A stretch of 64,000 bases of DNA from Methylibium sp035762065. GTDB lineage: Bacteria > Pseudomonadota > Gammaproteobacteria > Burkholderiales > Burkholderiaceae_C. The notes under the pieces are model-generated. The model did not search any database, was not told the origin of the DNA, and worked only from the letters and a program-made list of their open reading frames with translations. A program made the translations under genes and the position numbers. Where the stretch lies: NCBI RefSeq assembly GCF_035762065.1, contig NZ_DASTPW010000015.1:9689-73688 (forward strand). Direction: 5' to 3'. How positions within the stretch are numbered: the stretch's first letter is position 1; each line of letters starts with the position of its first letter. Below are positions 1 through 9,553 of this stretch, piece after piece.

Positions 1-1121
<1,121 letters not shown>

Positions 1122-1322
1122 GCCGGCGCGCTCGCGTCGCGGGAGCTTCTCCTGCGCGTTAGCCCCGAGGCCGCGGCCGGAACGCGCGGCGCGCGCGGCG
1201 GTCGCAGCCGCGGAGTGCGCCAGACGGCAACGGCGCACGCGCGCCGGATCGGGCCTCGCGGCCCCGCCCATACTGCCGGCCCCCGCCGCTTCTGCCCGCC
1301 ACCCGCCCCACCGCAAGGACGT

Positions 1323-2438
1323 ATGCCCACCGCCATGAACATGACGCTCTGCTCGCCTTCCCCTTCGCTGCGGCGGCTCGGCCTGCTGCTCGCCGTCGCG
1401 GCTGCGCCCGCGGTCGCGCCGGCGGCCGACGCCGGCCGTGCCTTCGTCACCAACGAGAAGGGCGGCGTCGCGGTCGTCGATCTCGCGACGATGCAGCTCA
1501 AGCGCGACTTCGCCACCGGCCTCGAGGGCGCGCGCGGCATCAGCCTCACCGGCGACGGCCGCTGGCTGCTGACGGCCAACCGGGGCAGCGGCGACGTCGC
1601 GGTGATCGACGCGAAGACCGGCGAGGTGACGCGCCGCATCAAGATCGGCGAGAACCCGGAGTTCATCCGCGTCCGCGGCGACTTCGCCTACGTGAGTTAC
1701 GAGCCGGGCGAGCGCCCGGGCGGCCCGCCGCCGATGCCGGGCGCCTCGGCGCCGGCCGCGGCCCCCGACAGCGGCAAGCCGGAGGAGGACGACGAGGCGG
1801 AGGAGCCGGCCGAAGTCGCGGTGATCGACCTCAAGCGCTGGCAGGTGGTCAAGCGCATCAAGAGCGGCCGCGAGACCGAGGGCATCGAGTTCTCGCGCGA
1901 CGGCCGGCACATGGTCGTCACCAACGAAGGCGACCAGACGGTCTCGATGTACGACCGCGCCAGCGGCAAGCTGCTGCGCAGCGTGAAGACCGCGAAGTGG
2001 GGCACGCGCCCGCGCGGCATCGCGCGCCTGCCCGACGGCAGCGGCTACCTGGTGACGCTGGAGTTCTCGGCCAAGCTGGTGCTGCTCGACAACCAGCTGC
2101 GCTTCAAGCGCGAGATCGCCACCGGCAACAGCCCCTACGGCGTCGCCTTCGATCCGAGCGGCCAGCGGCTGTACGTCGCCTCGGCGCGCTCGGACCGCGT
2201 CGACGTGTTCGACGCGAAGACCTACGCGCCGCTGATGCAGCTGCCGGTGGGCAAGCGCTGCTGGCACTTCAGCTTCACGCCGGCCGGCGACAAGCTGCTG
2301 GTCGCCTGCGGCCGCTCAGACGCGCTCTACACCTTCGACCTGCCGCAGCACACGCCGGCCGCGCGCATCGAGGGCCTGGCGATGCCCTGGGGCATCGTGA
2401 CCTCGCCGAAGGCCGTCGGCAGCATCGACACCTACTGA
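1323..2438 (+). CDS. Exported YVTN-type beta-propeller protein
   Basis: The predicted protein has 371 residues. A basic then hydrophobic N terminus (about residues 12-33, ending in APAADA) reads as a Sec signal peptide, so it is probably periplasmic. The rest is made of repeated blades with the pattern VTNxxxGxVxVxD and GARGISLTxDGRxLLTAN, as in YVTN/NHL seven-bladed propellers. A Pro/Gly-rich then acidic loop (about residues 135-160) interrupts the blades. Such proteins are often redox-associated, and the architecture resembles the propeller family linked to PQQ-dependent catabolism, but no PQQ or cytochrome gene lies nearby, so the role is unknown. ATG 1323 was chosen because it has AAGGA upstream and a proper signal peptide; longer in-frame extensions look non-coding. 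Confidence 0.8.
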   Translation: MPTAMNMTLCSPSPSLRRLGLLLAVAAAPAVAPAADAGRAFVTNEKGGVAVVDLATMQLKRDFATGLEGARGISLTGDGRWLLTANRGSGDVAVIDAKTGEVTRRIKIGENPEFIRVRGDFAYVSYEPGERPGGPPPMPGASAPAAAPDSGKPEEDDEAEEPAEVAVIDLKRWQVVKRIKSGRETEGIEFSRDGRHMVVTNEGDQTVSMYDRASGKLLRSVKTAKWGTRPRGIARLPDGSGYLVTLEFSAKLVLLDNQLRFKREIATGNSPYGVAFDPSGQRLYVASARSDRVDVFDAKTYAPLMQLPVGKRCWHFSFTPAGDKLLVACGRSDALYTFDLPQHTPAARIEGLAMPWGIVTSPKAVGSIDTY

Positions 2439-2450
2439 GCCGCCGGGCCG

Positions 2451-2472
2451 GCGCCGCCCACGCAGGCGGCGC
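2451..2472 (+). terminator. Hairpin after the propeller gene
   Basis: A perfect 8-bp inverted repeat (GCGCCGCC, loop CACGCA, GGCGGCGC) starts 12 bases after the stop codon at 2438. There is no T-run, so intrinsic termination is uncertain. It would separate the propeller gene from the promoter element at 2481. Confidence 0.45.
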
Positions 2473-2480
2473 GGCCCTGC

Positions 2481-2504
2481 TTCGCATCCCCGTCGCCGGC
2501 TTCG
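2481..2504 (+). promoter_or_regulatory. hrpII/PIP-type box, TTCG-N16-TTCG
   Basis: TTCG at 2481-2484 and TTCG at 2501-2504 are separated by exactly 16 bases. This is the consensus of the Ralstonia hrpII box bound by HrpB and equals the core of the Xanthomonas PIP box bound by HrpX. It lies in the intergenic region on the coding strand of the large gene that follows. A match by chance somewhere in 64 kb of GC-rich DNA is not unlikely, but a match in this particular 200-bp gap on the right strand is. No clear -10 element (YANNNT) was found at the expected distance. Confidence 0.55.
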
Positions 2505-2630
2505 CCGGGGGCGACGGCCGGCCCGCCGGATTCCGCTGCAATGGCGGGCCGTCCTGCCCGACCGCACTCCGATGCATCCGCCCCCGCGCTTTTTCCGTGC
2601 ACCGACTTACCGGCGAGCGCGGCCCGGCCG

Positions 2631-5600
2631 ATGATTCCCCGCCTTCGCCATTGGTTCGAAGGGGCCGGCTGGTCGCGCACCGGCCTCGAGCATCCGTTCG
2701 GCAGCCGGCTCGAAACGCGGCACCAGACCGCCCGCAGCGTCGAGACCGAGCCGCTGCTGGCGCGGCGCCCGCCGCCGGACGAGCTGCCGGATCCCAACAT
2801 CGCCGTGGTCCGGCCGCACGCATCGGCCGTGCCGCGCGCCTTCGGGTTGACGCCAGGCGCCGCAGGGGCCGGGCCGGCCGGCCCGGCCGAGCGGCGAGCG
2901 GCCTGCGAATGGCTCGTCGCCCGCGCGTTCGCCGGCCCTTTCGAGCCGCAGCCCGCCGACCGCGCACCGGGCGCGGTGCCACCCTCGCCGGCCGCGCAGA
3001 TGCGGATCGCCGCCACCCAGCGTGACGACGCCGGCCGGCTCGCCGAGCGGCTCGGCACCCTGTTCGCGGCCGACCCGGCGCTCGACGGCGTGGTGCCCGA
3101 AGCGGCGCTGCTCGTCGAGGCACTGGCCCACCTCGCGGGCCCGCGCGATCCGAGCCGGGCGCTGCGGGCGCTGCAGGCGCTGGAGGCGCTCGACCCGCTC
3201 GCGGCCTTCCGGGCGCCACCGGCCGCCGCGGGACCGTCGGCCGGCGCGGGCGAGGACGTCTGGCGTCTGGTGGCGGACCTCGCCACGGTGCCCAGCGGCG
3301 CGGCGCTGCTGCAGAGGCTGGTGCGCACGCCGGTGCCCGCGCCGCTGGAGCGCGACTTCATGCTGCTGTTCAAGGCCGCCGCCGCGCTGCCCGACGCGGA
3401 CGCGCGCGCGCCGACGCCCGCGGCCCTGCGGCGCATCGACGGCGCCGGACGCAGCCTCGCGCGCCAAGCCGTCGTCTGCGCCGCCGCGCGGCTCGCCGGC
3501 ACCGCGTCGGTGGCGACCGAGCAGCATGCGTGGGCGCTCAACGCGGTGCGCAACGACCTCTACGACACCGCGGCAGGCAGCCCGTTCGCGCAGATCGAAT
3601 CGCGGCTGAAGAAGGTCGGCGTGTGGATCGAGCGCGTCGGCGGCGACCACGGCCTCAAGCCGCGCCAGCCGTTCTTCGGCAAGTCGCCGTTTCGCGCCCT
3701 GCAACGCTACGGCCTGGAACAGGTCGAGCGGGGCGACGATGCGGCGCAGCGGCGCAGCCTCGGCGCGGCGACGCGCACCGCGGTGGCGGCGCTCGGCAAC
3801 GCCTACGCGAACGCGCTGGCCAACCCGCCGGCGGCGGCACCGCGCGGCGAGGCCGCGCAGGTGCGGCTGCAGTTGCGCCGCGCGGCGCTCGAGCACTGCC
3901 TCGCGCAGCCCGGGCCGATGGTGCTGGAAGGGCGCAGGCTCGGCCCGGGGGCGATCGACGACATCGTGGCGCGGCTCGCGGCCGGCGTGCGGGCGCACGG
4001 CCCGGCGGCCATCGCGCAGGCCACCGTGGCGGCGACCGAGCAGGCCCTGCGGGCGTGGCCCGAGGTGCAGGCCTGGACCCAGAACCCGCCGCGGCTGTCG
4101 CCGGAGCGGCTGGCCCGCTGGGCGGAGCAGGACCTGACGCCGGCCGGCGCGGCGCCGTATCGCGCGGCGCTGGCGCCGGTGAACGACGCCCGGCACGGGC
4201 GCGACACCCGGCGCCCGGCCATCGACATCGAATCGGTGCGCGGCGCCTTGCACGAGGTGGTGCGCGACATCCAGGGTTCGTCGCGGCTGCGCTGGACCAG
4301 CGGCGGCGTGGCCGGCGTCGGCACCAAGGGACTGACCGGCCTGATCTCGAACATCGCCAGCGCGCTGACCGTGCGAGCCCGCGTCGACGCCCGGGTCAAC
4401 GGTGCGACGCAGGCGGTGTTCGAGATCGCGATGCCGCCCTACGACATGGAGATCCTGGTCGGCACGCAGCGCCAGACGAGCTGGCAGGTCGGCGGCGGTA
4501 TCGCGGCCGGGAGCGATCTCGGCGCGGTGAAGATGGTGGCCGGCCCGGACGTGGTGCTGCACGGCCGCGACGACGCGGACCTTCGTGGCGTGTCGCTGCG
4601 GCTGCCGCGCCAGCGCGGCCGCGAAGCGCCGCTGCGCGCCGATTTCGCCCGGCTGGTGGACGCGCTCCTCGACCGCGATCCGGGCGCCGACGCCGCCGGC
4701 CGCACCCTGCTCAAGCGCCTGCTGCAGGACTTCCCGGAGCTGGCGGTCAACCGCATCGGCCAGGCCGGCGAGCAGCGGCGACGGCGCGGCGGCGGCCTGG
4801 AAGCGGTCGCCCGCGCCGAGTTCGGTCCGGTGCGCCTGAGCGGCGGCGTCGGCAGCGGCTACGAGCACGCGTCGCAGCAGCGCACCTACCGCGACGACAC
4901 CGGCGCGCTGCGCGTGCACCGGGAAGTGCATGGTGACGCCAGCCGGCTGTTCGTCGGCGCGACGGCTGCGCTCGGCGCCGGGGGCAGCGTCGCCAAAGGC
5001 TTCCGCGGCGCCAACTCCGAGGCCTCGATCGCGCATCCGTTCGCCACCCTGGCCCCGCAGTTCGACGTCAACGCGCAGGGGCGCAGCTGCCGCGCCGAGT
5101 ACGTGCTGCGCGACGGCGGCGTCGACCCGGCCTCCTTCATCGAGGTCGAGCACCGCACGCTGGCGAACATGCGTCGCTCGGTCGAGGCCGAGCTCGAGCG
5201 CTGGATCGACGCCAAGACGGCCCGTGATCTCCAAACCCGCGCGCCGCCGAACCTCGCGCCCGACGCGATGGCGGCATGGCGCGCCGCGCAGCGCGACGCG
5301 GTCCGCGACGAAGTGCGCGACGGCTTCGAGCGTTTCTTCGCGGGGCTGGCGCACAAGGCGTCCGCGGCGCAGAGCTACGCCGAGCGCCTGCAGCTGCGGC
5401 CCGAAGCGGCCCGGCAGATCAACCAGCTCGAATCGGCGGCCCTGCTGGCCGGACGCAGCGCCGCGCCCGACGCGCCGGCGCGGGCGCAGGTCTTCCACGC
5501 CGAGGCCGAGACGTTGCGCCGCACGACGACCGCCTGGGTGCCCGCGTCGCTGCGCTCCTACGAGCGGCTGGCGCACCAGGACCAGTGGGGGCTGCAAGCG

Positions 5601-5663
5601 GGCTTGCTGATCACATCGATCCACACCGCCGACGGTTCGCACATCCGCAGCCGTATCGACTGA
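2631..5663 (+). CDS. Large candidate type III effector (AWR/AvrE-like architecture)
   Basis: The protein has 1010 residues, or 1040 if the in-frame ATG at 2541 is used. It has no signal peptide and no transmembrane helix. About residues 1-550 look alpha-helical and Ala/Arg-rich. About 555-810 alternate short hydrophobic strands and glycine turns (for example RLSGGVGSGYEH near 737), suggesting a beta-rich or barrel-like domain. The tail is helical again and contains one AWR triad near residue 881. Size, layout and the hrpII-type box at 2481 recall the AWR (RipA) and AvrE effector families of plant-associated proteobacteria; this assignment is inference, since I cannot align it. ATG 2631 was preferred because 2541 lies about where transcription from the box should begin. 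Neither start has a clear ribosome site. No secretion apparatus or chaperone gene is in the window. Confidence 0.5.
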   Translation: MIPRLRHWFEGAGWSRTGLEHPFGSRLETRHQTARSVETEPLLARRPPPDELPDPNIAVVRPHASAVPRAFGLTPGAAGAGPAGPAERRAACEWLVARAFAGPFEPQPADRAPGAVPPSPAAQMRIAATQRDDAGRLAERLGTLFAADPALDGVVPEAALLVEALAHLAGPRDPSRALRALQALEALDPLAAFRAPPAAAGPSAGAGEDVWRLVADLATVPSGAALLQRLVRTPVPAPLERDFMLLFKAAAALPDADARAPTPAALRRIDGAGRSLARQAVVCAAARLAGTASVATEQHAWALNAVRNDLYDTAAGSPFAQIESRLKKVGVWIERVGGDHGLKPRQPFFGKSPFRALQRYGLEQVERGDDAAQRRSLGAATRTAVAALGNAYANALANPPAAAPRGEAAQVRLQLRRAALEHCLAQPGPMVLEGRRLGPGAIDDIVARLAAGVRAHGPAAIAQATVAATEQALRAWPEVQAWTQNPPRLSPERLARWAEQDLTPAGAAPYRAALAPVNDARHGRDTRRPAIDIESVRGALHEVVRDIQGSSRLRWTSGGVAGVGTKGLTGLISNIASALTVRARVDARVNGATQAVFEIAMPPYDMEILVGTQRQTSWQVGGGIAAGSDLGAVKMVAGPDVVLHGRDDADLRGVSLRLPRQRGREAPLRADFARLVDALLDRDPGADAAGRTLLKRLLQDFPELAVNRIGQAGEQRRRRGGGLEAVARAEFGPVRLSGGVGSGYEHASQQRTYRDDTGALRVHREVHGDASRLFVGATAALGAGGSVAKGFRGANSEASIAHPFATLAPQFDVNAQGRSCRAEYVLRDGGVDPASFIEVEHRTLANMRRSVEAELERWIDAKTARDLQTRAPPNLAPDAMAAWRAAQRDAVRDEVRDGFERFFAGLAHKASAAQSYAERLQLRPEAARQINQLESAALLAGRSAAPDAPARAQVFHAEAETLRRTTTAWVPASLRSYERLAHQDQWGLQAGLLITSIHTADGSHIRSRID

Positions 5664-5716
5664 CATCGCGCTGATACGCTGCACGGCGCGCCGGGCCAGC
5701 CCCGAGCGCACCGCCC

Positions 5717-6373
5717 ATGACCGCCCTCGTCTACTTCGTCGCGCAAAGCCTCGACGGCTTCATCGCCGGCCCCGAGGGCCAGCTCGACTGGCTGCAGGCC
5801 TACGACCGCGCCGACGACGACCACGGCTATGCCGACTTCATCGCCGGGATCGACGGCCTGGTGATGGGCCGCGCCACCTTCGAGGCGGTGCGCGCCTTCG
5901 GCCTGTGGCCGTACGGCGAGCGGCCCTGCTGGGTGCTGAGCCGCAGCGAGCCGTCCAGCCTCGGCGCGCTGCCGCCCGGCGTGCAGCCCACGCACCAGCG
6001 GCCGAGCCTGATCGCCGCGCGCTGGGAGGCGATGGGGCTCCGGCGCGTCTGGCTCGTCGGCGGCGGCCAGACCGCGGCGCTGTTCATGCGCTGCGGCCTG
6101 CTCGACGAGCTGATCGTCGCGACGGTGCCGACCTGGCTCGGCGCGGGCCGGGCGCTGTTCGCCGCCGGCGACTTCGCGCCGCAGCGCTACACGCTGCGGC
6201 ACAGCGAGCGCCACCCCAGCGGCATCGTCGTCTCGACGCTCGTGCGCGAAGCGGCGGCCGAGGCGCCGCCCGGCGAGGACGCGCCGCCCGCCGGCATCGA
6301 CATCGACGAGCGCCTCGGCCGGATGCGCCGCGACCCGCTGACGCAGCACGACACCGAGCCGATCGACCTGTAG
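5717..6373 (+). CDS. Dihydrofolate reductase-like protein, RibD C-terminal family
   Basis: This 218-residue cytoplasmic protein belongs to the RibD C-terminal/DHFR-fold reductases typified by YyaP and YwjB. Seen are an N-terminal strand with SLDGFIAGPEGQLDW, GLVMGRATFEAV near residue 57, and the nucleotide-binding VWLVGGGQTAALFM near 114. The last 45 residues are Pro/Glu-rich, end in LTQHDTEPIDL and extend past the fold. The substrate is unknown for most members; riboflavin synthesis itself is unlikely because the deaminase domain is absent. It begins 53 bp after the effector candidate, on the same strand, without obvious functional link. Confidence 0.8.
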   Translation: MTALVYFVAQSLDGFIAGPEGQLDWLQAYDRADDDHGYADFIAGIDGLVMGRATFEAVRAFGLWPYGERPCWVLSRSEPSSLGALPPGVQPTHQRPSLIAARWEAMGLRRVWLVGGGQTAALFMRCGLLDELIVATVPTWLGAGRALFAAGDFAPQRYTLRHSERHPSGIVVSTLVREAAAEAPPGEDAPPAGIDIDERLGRMRRDPLTQHDTEPIDL

Positions 6374-6471
6374 GCGCCGCGCACCGGCCGGGCCGCGGCG
6401 ATGCGCGGCGCGCATCGCCGGGCGCACCGATCTCATCGGCCGCGCGCCGAACCCGCGGCGACACTCGGCCG

Positions 6472-7377
6472 ATGCCGCTTTCGCACCTGCTGCTCGCGCT
6501 CGCCGTGGTGTTCGTCTGGGGCACCAACTTCGTTGTGATCAAGTGGGGCCTGGCCGAGCTGCCGCCCTACCTGTTCGCGACGCTGCGCTTCGCGCTGTCG
6601 GCCTTCCCGCTGGTGTTCTTCATCGCGCGGCCGGCGGTGCCGTGGCGCACGCTCGCGGCCTTCGGCGTGCTGCTCGGCGCCGGCCAGTTCGGGCTCCTGT
6701 TCCATGCGATGCAAGCCGACATCTCGCCCGGGCTCGCCTCGCTGGTGATCCAGGCGCAGGTGTTCTTCACGATCGGCCTGGCGATGGCGCTGCGCAGCGA
6801 GCGCCCGCGCGCGGTGCAGGCGGTGGCGCTCGCGCTGGCGGTCGCCGGCATGGCCTGGATCGGCGCGCACACCGACAGCGGCGCGCTCAGCGTCACCGGC
6901 CTCGCGCTGGTGCTCTGCGCGGCCTTCGCCTGGGCGCTGGCGAACACCGTCGCGCGCAGCGCCGGGCGCGTGGACATGCTGGCCTTCATGGTGTGGAGCA
7001 GCCTGTTCGCGACCGCGGCGCTGGCGGCGATCAGCGTCGTCGTCGAAGGCCCGCAGCGCGGCCTCGCCGCGGTGGCCGCGACGAGCTGGGCCGGCTGGGG
7101 CGCCGTCGCCTGGCAGGCGCTCGGCAACACGCTGTTCGGCTACGGCGCGTGGAACTGGCTGCTCGCGCGCCACCCGGCCGCCACCGTCGCACCGGCCGCG
7201 CTGCTGGTGCCGGTGTTCGGGCTCGGCGCCTCGGCGCTGCTGCTCGGCGAGGCGCTGCCCGGCTGGAAGCTCGGCGCGACCGCGCTGGTGATCGCCGGGC
7301 TCGCGCTCAACACGCTGGCGAGCCGGCCCCGGCCCGCGCCGGCCCGCCCCGCACTCGCCCCGGAGGACCCGCGATGA
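6472..7377 (+). CDS. EamA/DMT-family permease
   Basis: The 301-residue protein is an integral inner-membrane transporter with about ten hydrophobic helices arranged as two EamA repeats. The first starts with VFVWGTNFVVIKWGL and the second with ALVLCAAFAWALANTVAR. This matches the drug/metabolite transporter superfamily, close to the amino-acid-metabolite exporters of the EamA/YdeD type; the substrate cannot be told from sequence. The C terminus is a Pro/Arg-rich cytoplasmic tail. The stop overlaps the next ATG (ATGA at 7374-7377), so it is co-translated with the glutathione S-transferase-like gene downstream. Confidence 0.85.
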   Translation: MPLSHLLLALAVVFVWGTNFVVIKWGLAELPPYLFATLRFALSAFPLVFFIARPAVPWRTLAAFGVLLGAGQFGLLFHAMQADISPGLASLVIQAQVFFTIGLAMALRSERPRAVQAVALALAVAGMAWIGAHTDSGALSVTGLALVLCAAFAWALANTVARSAGRVDMLAFMVWSSLFATAALAAISVVVEGPQRGLAAVAATSWAGWGAVAWQALGNTLFGYGAWNWLLARHPAATVAPAALLVPVFGLGASALLLGEALPGWKLGATALVIAGLALNTLASRPRPAPARPALAPEDPR

Positions 7378-8045
7378 CGACGACGATCGAACTGCACCAC
7401 GCCCCGAGCAGCGCCGCCATGGCGCCGCACATCCTGCTGACCGAGATCGGCCGGCCGTTCGCGCTGGTGCCGGTGGACCTCGACGCCGGCGCCCAGCGCG
7501 ACGCCGACTACCTGCGCCTCAACCCGAACGGCGTCGTGCCGACCTACGTCGAACGCGGGCCGCAGGCCGAGCCGCTGGTGCTGTTCGAAAGCGCCGCGAT
7601 CGGCCTGCACCTGGCCGACGCGCACCCGCAGGCGCAACTCGCCCCGCCGGTCGGCAGCCGCGAGCGCGCGCACTACACGAAGTGGATGCTGTGGCTCGCC
7701 GGCACGCTGCACGCCAACCTGATCCCGTACTTCTATCCGCAGCGCTGGGCCGCCGAGGGCAACGCGGCCGGCGCGGCCGAAGTCAAGGCCTGCGCCGAGG
7801 CGCGCGTCGGGCCGCTGCTCGACCGGCTCGACGCCGAACTCGCACGCCACGGCGCGCCCTGGCTGCTCGGCGAGCACTACCGCGCGGTCGACGCGCACGC
7901 GCTGATGCTGTGCCGCTGGACGCGCCGCTTCGCGCACCCGGCGCGCGAGCGGCCGGCGCTCGGCGCCTACCTGGGCCGCGTGCTCGAACGACCGGCGGTG
8001 CGCACGGTGTTCGAACGCGAAGCGATCGCGGACCGCTGGGTGTGA
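7374..8045 (+). CDS. Glutathione S-transferase family protein
   Basis: This is a 223-residue cytoplasmic protein with the two-part GST layout: an N-terminal thioredoxin-like half with LNPNGVVPTYVE (the cis-proline loop) and LFESAAIGLHLAD (the Glu-Ser pair that holds glutathione), then a helical C-terminal half with WLLGEHYRAVDAHALM, the usual N-capping box. The start overlaps the stop of the DMT permease, and GGAG lies just upstream. The substrate is unknown. Coupling to an exporter may indicate conjugation followed by export, which is an inference. Confidence 0.85.
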   Translation: MTTTIELHHAPSSAAMAPHILLTEIGRPFALVPVDLDAGAQRDADYLRLNPNGVVPTYVERGPQAEPLVLFESAAIGLHLADAHPQAQLAPPVGSRERAHYTKWMLWLAGTLHANLIPYFYPQRWAAEGNAAGAAEVKACAEARVGPLLDRLDAELARHGAPWLLGEHYRAVDAHALMLCRWTRRFAHPARERPALGAYLGRVLERPAVRTVFEREAIADRWV

Positions 8046-8057
8046 GGCGCGGCGGGT

Positions 8058-9248
8058 TCAGCCCGCCATCACCTTCGCGATCGCATCGGCCGCGCGCACG
8101 ACGTTGCCGGTGTTGAGCCCGGCCACGCAGATGCGCCCCGAGCGCACGAGGTAGACGCCGTGCCGCTCGCGCAGCGCGTCGACCTGCTCGGGCGCCAGCC
8201 CGGTGTAGCTGAACATGCCGCGCTGGCTCAGCAGGTAGCCGAAGTCGCGTTGGGGCAGGCGCGCGACGAGCGCGTCGTGCAGCGCGCGGCGCATCGCGGC
8301 GATGCGCCCGCGCATCGCGGCAAGCTCGGCTTCCCACTGCGCGCGCAGCGCCGGCTCGCCGAGCACGGCGGCGACGATGCCGCCGGCGTGGATCGGCGGG
8401 CTCGAGTAGTTCGCACGGATCGTCGCCTTCAGCTGGCCCAGCACGCGCTCGGCTTCGGCCGCGCTCGGGCAGACGACGCTCAAGGCGCCGCAGCGCTCGC
8501 CGTAGACGCTCATGCTCTTGCTGAAGGAGTTGGCGACGAAGAAGCTCAGGCCCGCGTCGGCCAGCATGCGCACCGCATGGGCGTCGGCATCGAGCCCGTC
8601 GCCGAAGCCCTGGTAGGCGAGGTCGAGGTAGGGCAGCAGGCGCCGCTCCTCCAGCAGCGGGATCAGGCGCTGCCACTGCTCGCGCGAAAGATCGACGCCG
8701 GTGGGGTTGTGGCAGCAGGCGTGCAGCAGCACGACGCTTCCGGCCGGCAGCTGCGCGAGCGTGGCGAGCATCGCGTCGAAGCGCAGTCCGTCCGGCGCGT
8801 AGTACGGATAGCTGTGCGTCGCGAGGCCGGCGCCCTGGAACATCGCCCGGTGGTTGTCCCAGGTCGGGTCGCTGACCCAGACCTCGGCCCGCGGAAACCA
8901 GCGCTTGAGGAATTCCGCGCCGACCTTGAGCCCGCCGCTCGAGCCGACCGCCTGGATCGTCGCGACGCGCCCCTCGGCAACCGCGCGGTGGCCCGCGCCG
9001 AACAGCAGCGCCTGCACCTGCGCGCGGCAGGCGGCGTCGCCTTCGATCGGCAGGTAGGGCTTGGGCTGCGCGCGCTCGAGCATCAGCGCCTCGGCCTTGC
9101 GCACCGAAGCCAGCACCGGGATGCGCCCGGCATCGTCGAAGTAGATGCCGATCGAAAGATTGACCTTGTCGGCGCGCGGATCTTTCTGGAAGGCTTCGTT
9201 GAGGCCGAGGATGGGATCGCCGGGGTAGGCGTCGAGGTGCTCGAACAT
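8058..9248 (-). CDS. tyrB: Aromatic/aspartate aminotransferase, class I
   Basis: A PLP-dependent class I aminotransferase of 396 residues that moves an amino group between aromatic amino acids or aspartate and 2-oxoglutarate in the cytoplasm. Seen are NLSIGIYFDDAGRIPVL near residue 29, the HACCHNPTGVD block near 185, the tyrosine of DLAYQGFGDG, and the PLP lysine in NSFSKSMSVYGER near 243, followed by SPPIHAGGIV. This is the Iab subgroup of AspC/TyrB; TyrB is the better guess but AspC cannot be excluded. ATG at 9248 has AAGGAG 8 bases ahead. A GATAAT element at 9274-9279 on the minus strand could be its -10. It converges on the GST-like gene with 12 bp between stop codons. Confidence 0.88.
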   Translation of the reverse strand: MFEHLDAYPGDPILGLNEAFQKDPRADKVNLSIGIYFDDAGRIPVLASVRKAEALMLERAQPKPYLPIEGDAACRAQVQALLFGAGHRAVAEGRVATIQAVGSSGGLKVGAEFLKRWFPRAEVWVSDPTWDNHRAMFQGAGLATHSYPYYAPDGLRFDAMLATLAQLPAGSVVLLHACCHNPTGVDLSREQWQRLIPLLEERRLLPYLDLAYQGFGDGLDADAHAVRMLADAGLSFFVANSFSKSMSVYGERCGALSVVCPSAAEAERVLGQLKATIRANYSSPPIHAGGIVAAVLGEPALRAQWEAELAAMRGRIAAMRRALHDALVARLPQRDFGYLLSQRGMFSYTGLAPEQVDALRERHGVYLVRSGRICVAGLNTGNVVRAADAIAKVMAG

Positions 9249-9553
9249 GCGCGCGCTCCTTGGGAAGGCGGCGATTATCGAAGTGCGCCGAGCGAGCGAC
9301 CGGGCCGTCGCGGGCACCTGACGCGCCGCGTCTGCTGCACCGCCGCGTGAACGGCGCGGGCGCGCGAAGCGTCGCCCGTTTGCGTCGCGCGCGGCACACC
9401 GGCGTGACGGGTTGCGCAATCGCCGCGACCCGCGACGCCGGCCTTCGCGCGATGCTTCGCGGCACCACGTTTGCTTACCGCGACGCGTCGCAACGACGAA
9501 CGAGCAGGCCGGCCGCACGCGGCGCCAGGCCCGCCGCGCAGGAGACGAGCCCC
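9249..9553. other. Divergent intergenic region, 305 bp
   Basis: The region separates the aminotransferase gene (minus) from an uncharacterised plus-strand gene and should hold both promoters. The only element I can point to is the GATAAT-like hexamer on the minus strand at 9274-9279. No RNA gene, repeat or convincing small reading frame is visible. Confidence 0.4.

Noticed and set aside
2607..5711. Minus-strand open frame of about 1030 codons opposite the effector candidate
   Set aside because: It is full of Arg, His and Gly runs, has no domain pattern and mirrors the GC-rich third positions of the plus-strand gene, so it is a shadow.
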